A stretch of DNA of 64,000 nt from assembly GCF_027604915.1 (NCBI RefSeq), contig NZ_JAJAQC010000033.1:20802-84801 (forward strand). Direction: 5' to 3'. Below the pieces are notes generated by a model. That model worked only from the letters and a program-made list of their open reading frames with translations. It made no database searches and was not told where the DNA came from. The DNA comes from Streptomonospora mangrovi (GTDB taxonomy: Bacteria > Actinomycetota > Actinomycetes > Streptosporangiales > Streptosporangiaceae). A program made the position numbers and the translations under genes. Below, one piece after another: positions 44,335-52,673 of this stretch (positions are counted from its first letter, which is position 1; the number at the start of each line of letters is the position of its first letter).

Positions 44335-44372
44335 GGGCCGGGACGGCGACCCCCAGCCGACCACCAGGCGCA

Positions 44373-44407
44373 GGGCGGTCCGGGCCGCGCACCGGCCCGG
44401 ACCGCCC
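44373..44407. terminator. 14-bp perfect bidirectional terminator
   Basis: Perfect arms GGGCGGTCCGGGCC (44373-44386) and its complement (44394-44407) around a 7-nt loop, between convergent genes. Confidence 0.75.
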
Positions 44408-44416
44408 ACCGCTGCT

Positions 44417-46012
44417 TCAGGCCCCGGCGATGGGCGCCTCGGCGCCGCCCGGCCGGTCGTCCGGTCGGGCCTCCGGGCGTTCCTCCCGGCCTGCCGCCGG
44501 GCGCTCCTCCGCCCCGCTCGGCCCGATCGGCGCGGCCGACGCGGTCGGCCCGCTCGGCGTGCGGGCGGGCAGCAGCGAGCCCGCCACGCTGATCACCGTG
44601 TTCAGCGCGAGCCCGACCAGGCCGCCGTGCACGCCGTACACGTCCTCGACCCCGGCCAGGCTCAGTCCGCCGGCGAGCAGCGCGCCGGCGACCATGCCGT
44701 AGAACACCGGCGCCTCGCGCAGCCGCCGCCAGTACAGGCCCACGATGAACGCCGGGACGATCTGGATCAGCAGCTCGAACTTGAGCACGAAGATGTTGAC
44801 CAGCAGCGTCGGCGGGTTCCAGGCCAGCGCCAGCAGCACCGCCACCGCCGCGATCCCCGCCGCCTTGCCGACCAGCAGCGCCCGCCCCTCGTCGCCGCCC
44901 CGCGCGAACCCCTTGCGGTAGATGTCGTTGGAGACGATCGAGGAGAAGCTGAGCAGCACGGAGTCGGCGGTGGAGACGATGGCCGCGATCACGCCGCCGA
45001 ACAGCAGCACCATCATCGCCGCGAAGAAGACGTTGATCCCGGCGACCTCGTTGGCGAGCATGCCCACCAACTGCTCGGACTCGGTGTCGCCCAGCCCCGG
45101 GAACAGCTCGATGCACAGGAAGCCCACCAGGAACACCACCCCGGTGGTGATCAGCGGCATCCACGCCATGGCCGCCAGCGACCGCTTGAGGGTGCGCTCG
45201 CTCCGCGACGCGTAGATGCGCTGGATGGCGTGCGGGTAGACGGCCGCGCCGATGCCCACCATCACCACCATCGACAGCCAGTTCACCGAGTCGCGCACCG
45301 GCGGCACCGCCGCCTTCTCCGGTTCCGCCGCCACCACGTGGGCGACCGTGTCCCCCAGTGAGCCGCCGGCCAGGTACAGCCCGCCGGCCAGCATCACGGC
45401 CACGCCGATGAGCAGCGTCACCCCCTGCATGACGTCGGTGAAGGCGACCGCGCGCATGCCGCCCATCCACGAGTAGGCCAGCATCACCACGACGAACCCG
45501 ACCACGCCCACCTGGTAGGGCACGGTGCCCCCGGTGAGGCCGGCGATGCCGTGGCCCATCGCCACCAGTTGCTCCAGCAGGTAGTTGGCCAGCGCCCACA
45601 GCATCAGCAGCGCGGCCAGCAGGCCCACGCGCCGGCCGCCGAAGCGGTGCAGCAGCCAGTCGGTGGGGGTGAGGAACCCTTCCCGCTTGGCGACCGCGTA
45701 CAGGCGCGGCGCGAAGAGGAGGTAGCCGCCGATGATGGCGGTCATGAAGGTCACCGACTGCCACCAGGTGAACCCCATGCGGTAGGCGGCCGGGGCGTAG
45801 CCCACCACGTTGTTGCCGCTGTACTGGCTGGCGTAGAGGGTGAAGAACAGCACCAGGACGCCGAGGTGGCGGCCGGCCAGGTAGTAGTTGTCCAGGGTGT
45901 CGCGCACTCCGGGCCGGCTGCGGCTCACCCAGAAGCCGATGCCCAGCATGATGACGGCGTAGGCCACCAGGACCGCGATCCCCGGCGCGCCCGCGAAGGC
46001 GAGGTCGTTCAC
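44417..46012 (-). CDS. SSS-family sodium:solute symporter
   Basis: A 531-residue membrane transporter, 13 predicted helices, of the sodium/solute symporter family (PutP/ActP-like). Motifs: YYLAGRHLGVLVLFFTLYAS with QYSGNNVVGY, and VSTADSVLLSFSSIVSNDIY. The GTG start overlaps the stop of the upstream DUF3311 gene (GTGA), so the two are coupled. The substrate cannot be assigned; monocarboxylate, pantothenate or proline-like permeases are possible. The C-terminal tail is polar and Pro/Arg-rich. Confidence 0.9.
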   Translation of the reverse strand: MNDLAFAGAPGIAVLVAYAVIMLGIGFWVSRSRPGVRDTLDNYYLAGRHLGVLVLFFTLYASQYSGNNVVGYAPAAYRMGFTWWQSVTFMTAIIGGYLLFAPRLYAVAKREGFLTPTDWLLHRFGGRRVGLLAALLMLWALANYLLEQLVAMGHGIAGLTGGTVPYQVGVVGFVVVMLAYSWMGGMRAVAFTDVMQGVTLLIGVAVMLAGGLYLAGGSLGDTVAHVVAAEPEKAAVPPVRDSVNWLSMVVMVGIGAAVYPHAIQRIYASRSERTLKRSLAAMAWMPLITTGVVFLVGFLCIELFPGLGDTESEQLVGMLANEVAGINVFFAAMMVLLFGGVIAAIVSTADSVLLSFSSIVSNDIYRKGFARGGDEGRALLVGKAAGIAAVAVLLALAWNPPTLLVNIFVLKFELLIQIVPAFIVGLYWRRLREAPVFYGMVAGALLAGGLSLAGVEDVYGVHGGLVGLALNTVISVAGSLLPARTPSGPTASAAPIGPSGAEERPAAGREERPEARPDDRPGGAEAPIAGA

Positions 46013-46320
46013 GCGCCGGCCTCCCCGCTCGCTCCGCGCCGGCCGTCCGCCCGCCGCTCGCGCTCCGCGCGGGCCTCGGCCTCCTCGGCGTCCTCCACCA
46101 CCGACCACTGCGTGAGGCACAGCCAGCTCAGGTAGGCGCTGAGCAGGACCGACGAAGCCACGGTGACCAGCGCCCACAGGGGCAGCCCCAGCACGATCGG
46201 CTCGACGGTGCCCGGCGGCCAGTACAGCGGCACGCCCGCCAGCAGGAGGAGGGCCAGGACGATCCAGATCCACGGTTTCCGGATGGGCTCCCGGACCGGT
46301 TTGTCCGATGATGGGGCCAC
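46009..46320 (-). CDS. DUF3311 small membrane protein, symporter partner
   Basis: A 103-residue protein with two membrane helices (WIWIVLALLLLAGVPLYW, ALVTVASSVLLSAYLSWL) and a charged C-terminal tail. DUF3311 proteins are commonly encoded directly before SSS symporters and probably act as a small subunit. The GTG at 46320 follows GGAGG. Its TGA overlaps the symporter start, supporting 1:1 coupled synthesis. Confidence 0.85.
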   Translation of the reverse strand: MAPSSDKPVREPIRKPWIWIVLALLLLAGVPLYWPPGTVEPIVLGLPLWALVTVASSVLLSAYLSWLCLTQWSVVEDAEEAEARAERERRADGRRGASGEAGA

Positions 46321-46674
46321 AGCGACCTCCGTTCCGCCCGCCCGCGTGCCCGTACCGCCGCGGCTGGCGGGGCGCCGCGGCGGCGGGTGGCCGTGGGCGG
46401 CGCCGCCGTCCGCGCGCACGCGGGCGGGTGCGGCACCTCCCGCCGCAGGATGTTACGTGCGTCACTCCCCGTGCTCGCACCCGGGGTGCGGACCGCCACT
46501 GATCCCTCACTCCCCGCGTACGGCCCAGGCGCTCGCGCGGGCGCTGAGGGGGCACGGGACGACGGCCCCGCCACGGTGCCGGAGCGCGGACCCGGGTAGC
46601 GTTCGAGGGGACGCGGCGGTGCCGGCGCGGCGCCGGCGCGGCACGGTCCGCAGACGGCGACGAGGAGGGCTGGC
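46321..46674. other. divergent control region for the symporter pair and pyrophosphatase
   Basis: This 354-bp region contains no gene. A TAGCGT patch (46596-46601) and an AGGAGG site precede the pyrophosphatase gene. A less GC-rich stretch near 46448-46462 (GATGTTACGTGCGTC) may carry the opposite promoter. No clear operator was seen. Confidence 0.45.
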
Positions 46675-47220
46675 ATGGAACTCGACATGGTGGTCGAGAT
46701 CCCGCAGGGGTCGCAGAACAAGTACGAGATGGACCACTCGGTCGGCCGCATCCGGCTGGACCGCCACCTGTTCACCTCGACCCAGTACCCGGCCGACTAC
46801 GGCTACTTCCCCGGCACCCTTGCCGAGGACGGCGACCCGCTGGACGCCATGGTCCCGCTGGAGTGGCGGTCCTTCCCCGGCTGCGTGGTGCGGGTGCGGC
46901 CGGTGGCGGTGTTCTGGATGCGCGACGAGGGCGGCCCCGACGCCAAGGTGCTGTGCATGCCGGCCGGCGACCCGCGCCTGGAGCACGTGCGCGACCTGCG
47001 CGACATCCCCCAGCTCCAGATCAACCAGATCAAGCACTTCTTCGACATCTACAAGCGGCTGGAGCCGGGCAAGAGTTCGGAGGTGCGCGGCTGGCAGGAC
47101 CGCGCGGCGGCCGAGGCGACCGTGCTCGACGCCCAGCGGCGCGCCGCCGAGCACCCCGACCGGCCCGTGGTGTGGCCGGGCCGCCCGGGGCACGTGCCGC
47201 CGCCGGCGGTGCCCCGCTAG
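46675..47220 (+). CDS. ppa: soluble inorganic pyrophosphatase
   Basis: A 181-residue family I pyrophosphatase that hydrolyses PPi to drive biosynthesis. The Mg2+-binding aspartates are in DGDPLDAMVP, with DYGYFPGT, the RDEGGPDAKVLC stretch and IKHFFDIYKRLEPGK all conserved. The C-terminal 25 residues are a Pro/Arg-rich tail beyond the family core. The ATG is preceded by AGGAGG. Essential housekeeping gene. Confidence 0.96.
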   Translation: MELDMVVEIPQGSQNKYEMDHSVGRIRLDRHLFTSTQYPADYGYFPGTLAEDGDPLDAMVPLEWRSFPGCVVRVRPVAVFWMRDEGGPDAKVLCMPAGDPRLEHVRDLRDIPQLQINQIKHFFDIYKRLEPGKSSEVRGWQDRAAAEATVLDAQRRAAEHPDRPVVWPGRPGHVPPPAVPR

Positions 47221-47286
47221 CGGAATACGGGCCGGTGGCGGTGCCGGTAGTGGCGGCGGCCGAAGCGCGCCCGAGGCGACCACGGC

Positions 47287-47328
47287 GGCGCGGCCGGTCG
47301 GTCCGCTGACCGGCCCGCCGGCCGCGCC
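47287..47328. terminator. bidirectional terminator
   Basis: Perfect 11-bp arms GGCGCGGCCGG (47287-47297) and CCGGCCGCGCC (47318-47328) with a 20-nt loop that can pair further, between convergent ppa and esterase genes. Confidence 0.6.
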
Positions 47329-47334
47329 GGTCGG

Positions 47335-48825
47335 TCAGTCCGCCAGCCCCTCCCACAGCAGCCGGGTGCGGGCGCCCGGGTCGCGCACCGTGCCCGCGCC
47401 GTAGTGGTCGAACCGCATGAACACGCGCTCGGCGGGGTCCCACTCCGGCCAGCCCGGGTCGCCGGTCGTGGCGAAGTCGATCCAGGCGCGGTGCATGGCG
47501 TCGGCCAGCGCTTGCGGCGCCTCCGGCCCGGCCAGGGTGCGCCCGTCGGCGAGGTTGTCGAACACGAACGGGATCTCCAGCGCGTGGCAGGCGCCCAGCG
47601 CGCCGTCGAAGCGCGGCGAGCGCCAGGTGAACTCGTAGGCGTGGCTGCGGCCGCCCCCGGCGGCGGCGCGCGCCTCCAGCGCCCGGTAGGCGGGGATGCG
47701 GAACACCGCGTCGGTGCACAGCGCGCAGTAGGCGTCGCCGGGGGCGCCGCCCGCCTCCTCGGCGTAGACGGCCGCCGCCTCCTCGGGGAGGCCCAGGACG
47801 CGCGCCTCGGCGGCGAGGCGGTCGGCGCCGATGGCGGGCAGGATCCCCGGTGGCACCAGGAACAGGCGGTACTCCTCGCTGGTGGTGCCGATCAGCAGAT
47901 CGATGCCGGCGCCCTCGCCCGCGCGCAGCGCCTCCACGGGGCGTTGGGGCAGCAGTTCGCCGTCGACCACCGGCGCGAACGGCAGCGCGCCGGTGCGGCG
48001 CAGCCGCGGCCCCCAGCCGCGCCCGCCGCCGCGGCCGCGGATCTCGATGTCGATCCGCACCTGCTCCTCCAGCAGCGCCTTGACGGGCACCCCGGCCAGG
48101 CCATCGGGGGTGGCGGGCACGCCCAGGCGCTCGGCGAGCGCGGCGGCGATCCGGTCGGCGTCCTCGGGGTGCTGCACGGTGTGCCCGGCGCCGGACTGGG
48201 CGATCGCCCGGTGGAACAGGGCGCGGGCGCGCGGGATCGCCATCAGCGTGACGACGCTCATGGCGCCCGCCGACTCCCCGAAGACGGTGACGCGGGCGGG
48301 GTCGCCGCCGAACGCGGCGATGTTGTCGCGCACCCACTCCAGCGCGGCGATCTGGTCGAGCAGGCCCCGGTTGTCGGGCGCGCCCTCGACCCGGGCGAAG
48401 CCCTCGGCGCCCAGGCGGTAGTTGAAGGTGACGGCGACGACTCCGTCGCGGGCGAACGCGGCGGCGTCGTAGGCGGGTTCGGCGCCCGAGCCGTTGGTGA
48501 AGGCGCCGCCGTGGATGTACACGAGGACTGGTAGGCCGCGCTCGCCGGTGCCGGGGGTCCACACGTTGAGGTTGAGGTAGTCGGCGCCGGGGATGCGGCG
48601 CTCGGGCAGGGCGTCGGCCAGGCCGCCGAGGTAGGGCGGGTGCGGGGCGGTGGGGCCGTACTCCACGGCCTCGCGCACGCCCGTCCACGGCTCGACCGGG
48701 CGGGGAGCGCCGAACCGGTCGGCACCCTGCGGCGGGGCGGCGTAGGGGATTCCGCGGAAGACGGCGATACCGTCCTCGACCGCTCCCCGCACCCGGCCGT
48801 GGGCGGTGGTGGCCTCTGCCTGCAT
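47335..48825 (-). CDS. type B carboxylesterase
   Basis: A 496-residue alpha/beta hydrolase of the carboxylesterase/lipase group. Visible: RGIPYAAPP, the oxyanion hole YIHGGAF, the nucleophile elbow GESAG (Ser186), and SEEYRLF. It should hydrolyse esters of short acyl chains; a natural substrate is unknown. The ATG at 48825 follows TAGGGAG. There is no export signal. A strong promoter with an embedded TetR-type operator lies upstream, so it is probably inducible. Confidence 0.9.
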   Translation of the reverse strand: MQAEATTAHGRVRGAVEDGIAVFRGIPYAAPPQGADRFGAPRPVEPWTGVREAVEYGPTAPHPPYLGGLADALPERRIPGADYLNLNVWTPGTGERGLPVLVYIHGGAFTNGSGAEPAYDAAAFARDGVVAVTFNYRLGAEGFARVEGAPDNRGLLDQIAALEWVRDNIAAFGGDPARVTVFGESAGAMSVVTLMAIPRARALFHRAIAQSGAGHTVQHPEDADRIAAALAERLGVPATPDGLAGVPVKALLEEQVRIDIEIRGRGGGRGWGPRLRRTGALPFAPVVDGELLPQRPVEALRAGEGAGIDLLIGTTSEEYRLFLVPPGILPAIGADRLAAEARVLGLPEEAAAVYAEEAGGAPGDAYCALCTDAVFRIPAYRALEARAAAGGGRSHAYEFTWRSPRFDGALGACHALEIPFVFDNLADGRTLAGPEAPQALADAMHRAWIDFATTGDPGWPEWDPAERVFMRFDHYGAGTVRDPGARTRLLWEGLAD

Positions 48826-48891
48826 GACGTGCTCCCTACGTCGGGGGTGGGTGGGGGCGGGGTGGGGACCGCGCACCGGTGTCCCTCCCCG

Positions 48892-48921
48892 TTCCTACGC
48901 AAACCAACCGGTCGGTGTCAA
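48892..48921 (-). promoter_or_regulatory. promoter with TetR-like operator in the spacer (esterase gene)
   Basis: On the minus strand, a perfect TTGACA (48921-48916), an 18-bp spacer and TAGGAA (48897-48892). The spacer holds ACCAACCGGTCGGT (48903-48916), a near-perfect palindrome of ACCnACCGGTnGGT, a TetR-operator form. A bound repressor would block RNA polymerase. No regulator gene is adjacent. Confidence 0.65.
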
Positions 48922-48925
48922 TACC

Positions 48926-49308
48926 GATGGGTAACGTCCCAGCGCCCGCACGCCCAAGGAGCAGGGCCGAGGGGCGGTCGGAAGGGCCGTGCGGAGGAAG
49001 CGGCCGGAAGGTCGGGGACATGGGAACGAGGCCAAAGGAGGCATGCCCCCGAGATGCGTCCGCAGGAGCGGGCAAGGGTGGACCCGAGGAGCGGGGCCGC
49101 CCGATAGCCGGGCCGAGGGAGTGGCCGGAAGGCCGGCGGCGGGGGAGCGAAGGGAGCGGTCCGAAGGGCCGCCCAAGGCTCGGCCCAAGGAGCAGGTGCC
49201 GCCCGAGGGCCGGGGCGCCGTTGTCTAGCCTTGCGGTGCGGACGGCGTTGCCGCGCCGCACCCCCTGCCGTGCGCCACGGCGGTCCGACCGAACGAAAGG
49301 CGGCCGAC
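48926..49308. other. purine-rich repetitive intergenic region
   Basis: No gene was supported. The stretch is G/A-rich on the plus strand with scattered degenerate units of the form CCGGAAGGYCG (near 48980, 49005, 49125 and 49160). It looks like a decayed tandem array or coding relic; the ORFs seen across it are unconserved. Confidence 0.45.
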
Positions 49309-50784
49309 ATGACCCGCGCCACAGCCCTCTCCCCCGACCTCGCCCGCGCGGCGTGGGCAGCGGTGGAGCCGATCCACCTCGTCGTCTACTTCGCCCCCGA
49401 GGCGGCCGAGCACTACACCGGCATTGGCCTGGAGCCGGTGGGCATGGGGTACTTCGCCTCCCGCTCGGCGCCGATGGGCGCGGCGACGCCGCAGACCGTC
49501 ACCGCGACGTTCTACAGCTTCAGCCCGACGCTGATCTCCTCGGTCATCCCGCACGCGTGGTCGATCGCCGCTCCCGAGGCGGTGCTGAAGGCGCGGCACA
49601 CGGTCGCCGACACCGCGCTGCGCCGCATCCTGGGCGCCGAGGTCGCGGATTCGGCCGAGGTCCGCGAGGCCGCCGACCTCGCACGCACGGCGGCGCTGGC
49701 GGCGGCCGAGCACGCCCAGGGGCGCACGCTGTTCGCCGCGCACGCCGCGCTCCCCTGGCCCGAGGAGCCGCACAACGTGCTGTGGCACGCGGCCACCCTG
49801 CTGCGGGAGTTCCGCGGCGACGGCCACGTGGCCACCCTCCTGACCTCGGGGGTGGGGCCGCTGGAGGCGCTGGTGACCTACGCCGCGGCCGGCGGGGCGC
49901 GGCCCTCCACGCTGCGCCGCACGCGCGGCTGGGCCGACGAGGAGTGGGAGGCGGGGGTGGCGCGCGCCGCCGAGCAGGGCTGGGTCACGGCCGGGGAGGA
50001 CGGCGCGCCCGTGCTCACCGACGCGGGCCGCACCCTGCGCAGCGACCTGGAGGCCCGCACCGACGCGCTGTCGGTCCCGGCCTTCGCCGCCATCGACGAG
50101 GACGGCTGCCGCCGCCTGGCCGACCTCACCGCCCCCCTGATCACCGCCATCCGCGCCGAGGGCATCCTGCCGGGCACCCGCCCCCGCCTTGTCACCGGTC
50201 GGCGCCATCGGCGCCGGCCACCGCGTCGTCGCCGAAGGCGGCGGCCAGCGCCTGGGCGATCAACTCGGGCAGGTCGGCGCGCCCGTCCTCCTCCGCCCAG
50301 CGCACCAGGGCCGTGTGCAGGGCGGCCAGGCAGGCGCCCGCCGCCGCGTGGGCGCGGAACGCCGCCTCGGGGCCGGCGGCCTCGGCCCCGAGCGCGTCCA
50401 CGATGGCCTGCTGGAGCGCGACGTTGCTGTCCAGGTGCCGGGCGCGCAGCGCGGGCGTGGAGATCATCAGGCGCAGCCGGGCCAGCAGCAGGTCGCGGTC
50501 CCGCTCCGGGTCCCCGTCGCCACCGTCACCTCCGCCGTCGCCACCGCCATCCCCGCCGCCGCCCGCCAGCAGCGCGGCGGCCTCGACGAGCGCGCGGCCG
50601 ATACGGCGGACCAGCGGTCCGTCGGGCGGCGACGCGGCGATCCGCTCGGCGACAAGCCGGTCCCGCCGGTCCACCAGCACGAGGTCCTCCTTGGTCGGAA
50701 AGTGCCGGTAGACGGTCATCGGTGACACGCCCGCCGCCTCGGCGACCTCCGTCACGGTCGTGGCGTCGTATCCGCGTTCGGTGA
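49309..50784 (+). CDS. SCO6745-family protein, with stop-loss extension
   Basis: The first 297 residues or so (to about 50190) form a complete actinomycete SCO6745-family protein: LARAAWAAVEPIHLVVYFAP, ALRRILGAE, GLEPVGMGYFASRSAPMG. It resembles a helical protein with a MarR-like C-terminal region. Normally it would stop near 50190. Here the frame continues for about 195 codons antisense to the TetR gene, giving Arg/Pro-rich sequence without homology. The ATG at 49309 follows GAAAGG. The natural gene probably ends near 50190, and its stop may have been lost by mutation or a sequencing error. Confidence 0.6.
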   Translation: MTRATALSPDLARAAWAAVEPIHLVVYFAPEAAEHYTGIGLEPVGMGYFASRSAPMGAATPQTVTATFYSFSPTLISSVIPHAWSIAAPEAVLKARHTVADTALRRILGAEVADSAEVREAADLARTAALAAAEHAQGRTLFAAHAALPWPEEPHNVLWHAATLLREFRGDGHVATLLTSGVGPLEALVTYAAAGGARPSTLRRTRGWADEEWEAGVARAAEQGWVTAGEDGAPVLTDAGRTLRSDLEARTDALSVPAFAAIDEDGCRRLADLTAPLITAIRAEGILPGTRPRLVTGRRHRRRPPRRRRRRRPAPGRSTRAGRRARPPPPSAPGPCAGRPGRRPPPRGRGTPPRGRRPRPRARPRWPAGARRCCPGAGRAARAWRSSGAAGPAAGRGPAPGPRRHRHLRRRHRHPRRRPPAARRPRRARGRYGGPAVRRAATRRSARRQAGPAGPPARGPPWSESAGRRSSVTRPPPRRPPSRSWRRIRVR

Positions 50785-50866
50785 ACAGCCGTACCGCGTG
50801 CCCCTGGATCATGCGCCGCGTCTCGGCCCGGAGCCGGGCCCGCAGCGGTGAGCGCCCCTCAGTCAT
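50192..50866 (-). CDS. TetR-family transcriptional regulator
   Basis: A 224-residue repressor: helix-turn-helix (AVRLFTERGYDATTVTEVAE then SPMTVYRHFPTKED), and a helical ligand domain. A low-complexity Gly-Asp run (GGGGDGGGDGGGDGGDGD, about residues 103-120) is an unusual flexible insertion. It is divergent from an SDR gene 68 bp away, with two operators between. It overlaps the SCO6745-type frame tail-to-tail on the other strand; being the well-formed gene, it is taken as real. Confidence 0.87.
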   Translation of the reverse strand: MTEGRSPLRARLRAETRRMIQGHAVRLFTERGYDATTVTEVAEAAGVSPMTVYRHFPTKEDLVLVDRRDRLVAERIAASPPDGPLVRRIGRALVEAAALLAGGGGDGGGDGGGDGGDGDPERDRDLLLARLRLMISTPALRARHLDSNVALQQAIVDALGAEAAGPEAAFRAHAAAGACLAALHTALVRWAEEDGRADLPELIAQALAAAFGDDAVAGADGADR

Positions 50867-50902
50867 GTGGTAGACACTACCCCAGTGGTAGCGACTACCA
50901 CT
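50866..50902. promoter_or_regulatory. two TetR operators, one covering the start codon
   Basis: AGTGGTAGCGACTACCACT (50884-50902) is a perfect 8-bp-arm palindrome. A second copy with one mismatch, TGTGGTAGACACTACCCCA (50866-50884), overlaps the last base of the TetR start codon. They are 18 bp apart, about 1.7 turns. Tight autoregulation is suggested. Confidence 0.8.
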
Positions 50903-50934
50903 TTGCGAGCGACTAACAGGAACAGGTGGGCGGC

Positions 50935-51699
50935 ATGGACGGACTGAGCGGAAGGACGGCCCTGGTGACCGGCGCCTCGCGCGGCATCGGGCAGGCGGTG
51001 GCCACCCGGCTGGCGGCGCAGGGCGCGGCGGTCGCCGTGCACTACGGCACGGACGCGGCCGGCGCGGCGGCCACGGTCGCCGCGATCGAACGCGCGGGGG
51101 GCACCGCCTTCGCCGTGCGGGCGGAACTGGGCACCGACGACGACGCCGACACGCTCCTGGCGGGGGTGGCGGCCGGACTGGCGGGCCGGCCGCTGGACAT
51201 CCTCGTCAACAACGCCGCCGCCCCGCCGGCCGGCCCCATGGGCACCACCACCCGGGCCGAGTTCGACCGCCTCTTCGCGGTCAACGTCCGCGCGCCCTAC
51301 TTCATCGTCCAGCGCGCGCTGCCGCTGCTCGCCGACGGCGGCCGGGTCATCACGGTCTCGTCGGTGGCGACCCGGATGGCCAACCCCGCGCAGACGTCCT
51401 TCGCCATGACCAAGGGCGCGGTCGAGACGATGACCCGGACCCTGGCCAACGAACTCGGCGTCCGGCGCATCACGGTGAACGCGGTCGCCCCCGGCGCCAC
51501 CCGGACCGCGACCAATGCGGCGGCCTTCGCGGCGCCGGGCCTGGTCGAGCACATCGCCGGCTCGACCGCGCTCGACCGGCTGGGGACGGCCGAGGACGTC
51601 GCCGACGTGGTGGCGCTGCTCGCCTCCGACGCCGCCCGCTGGATCACCGGCCAGGTCGTGGACGCCAGCGGCGGCCTGTTCCTGGGACCGCGCGCCTGA
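50935..51699 (+). CDS. SDR-family oxidoreductase
   Basis: A 254-residue classical SDR: TGASRGIGQ, NNAAAP, an active site centred on SSVATRMANPAQTSFAMTKG where the usual Tyr-x3-Lys is FAMTK (Phe in place of Tyr), and a C-terminal DASGGLFLGP. The missing catalytic Tyr is notable and may mean altered chemistry. The ATG at 50935 was chosen; a GTG at 50926 with an upstream AACAGG is an alternative. Target of the divergent TetR. Confidence 0.82.
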   Translation: MDGLSGRTALVTGASRGIGQAVATRLAAQGAAVAVHYGTDAAGAAATVAAIERAGGTAFAVRAELGTDDDADTLLAGVAAGLAGRPLDILVNNAAAPPAGPMGTTTRAEFDRLFAVNVRAPYFIVQRALPLLADGGRVITVSSVATRMANPAQTSFAMTKGAVETMTRTLANELGVRRITVNAVAPGATRTATNAAAFAAPGLVEHIAGSTALDRLGTAEDVADVVALLASDAARWITGQVVDASGGLFLGPRA

Positions 51700-51818
51700 C
51701 CGGGCGGCGCCGGCGCGTCCCCCGCCGAGGCTCCGCCCGGCGCCGCCTCCGCGCACGCGGCCGTGGCCGTATGTGAGGGGTGATCGCGACGGGAACGCGC
51801 CCGTCGCCGCAGCCGGCA

Positions 51819-51844
51819 GGGATTACCCGGGATCCGCCGGGCAC
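51819..51844. repeat. 26-bp direct repeat, copy 1
   Basis: Shares 23 of 26 bases with 52245-52270, around the core GGATCCGCCGGGC. It lies just left of the long palindrome. Confidence 0.6.
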
Positions 51845-51852
51845 CCCCTACC

Positions 51853-51900
51853 GCCGCACACCGGACCACGCCCGCGCGCGGGCGTGGTCCGGTGTGCGGC
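51853..51900. terminator. 48-bp perfect palindrome
   Basis: Two 24-bp halves are exact reverse complements with no spacer, from GCCGCACACCGG to CCGGTGTGCGGC. In RNA it would form a stem of up to about 22 bp with a 4-nt loop, a very strong terminator. It is 150 bp past the SDR stop, farther than usual, so another structural role is possible. Confidence 0.6.
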
Positions 51901-52244
51901 ATGGTCGAACACCACGTCGCGACCCCCGCCCGCTCCGCCTTCCGTTCCCCGACCCGGTGACCGCACGCCCCCACCACCCGCCGCCCTTAGCGCTCCCTCG
52001 TCCTACATCGGCCACCCGCCGGCGGGCCGATCACCGTGCACGCCCGTCACCCCCGACACACCCGCCACCTCGATCACGCTCCGTGCGTTCTCAGCGTGCG
52101 CGAGGATGGATTCGGTCGGGCGGGGGTGGGGTAACGGCACTGGGCGCAATCCCGTCACTTCCGCGAACACCGTGTTACCGAGCGCGACCGGAATTCCACG
52201 CCGTTACATTCCGCGACGAGTGACGCGCATCGCCGTAACCGGGA

Positions 52245-52270
52245 GGGATCACCCCGGATCCGCCGGGCGC
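52245..52270. repeat. 26-bp direct repeat, copy 2
   Basis: The second copy, 426 bp from copy 1. It is on the same strand and flanks the AT-richer region with the palindrome between. Confidence 0.6.
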
Positions 52271-52673
52271 GTCACCCTACAGTCCCTCACCCGAGTCCGC
52301 CGCCTCCCGCTCCCGCCCGCGCGCCCCGGGCGGGCCAGGCGTGCGGCGTGGGCGGATGCCGCGTCCGGCCGCCCGCGCCTCCGGCTCCCGGCCCCCTCCG
52401 CACCCCGTTCGCCCCCCACCCTCCCGCGAACCCTCCCCCGGCTCCGCGCTCCGGGCTCCCCGCGGGCGGCTGGTTCGCTTCTTCCCGCGCGACGGCCGCA
52501 GGCGGCCAGGGGTGTTGCCGCCCTTTTCCGCGCCCCGGATCGTCGGCACTGGCAGCGGTGCGCGACGGCCGCCCCGGTCCGCGCCGCACGCCTCCGGGCG
52601 GCGCCGGCCCCACGGCCGGCGCCGTCCCGGACGCACCGCGCCGTTTCCAGGGAGATCCAGAGAAGAGGACGCA

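Larger units (their letters stand above)
51700..52673. other. 974-bp intergenic region with palindrome and repeats
   Basis: The longest gap in the window. It holds a 48-bp perfect palindrome (51853-51900), two copies of a 26-bp motif (51819-51844, 52245-52270) and a relatively AT-rich patch at about 52130-52245. Open frames across it have no homology. It might carry an undetected small RNA or regulatory site. Confidence 0.5.

Noticed and set aside
51773..52280. Possible riboswitch or transposon remnant
   Set aside because: The repeats are direct, lack terminal inverted repeats and transposase, and no riboswitch core was matched.
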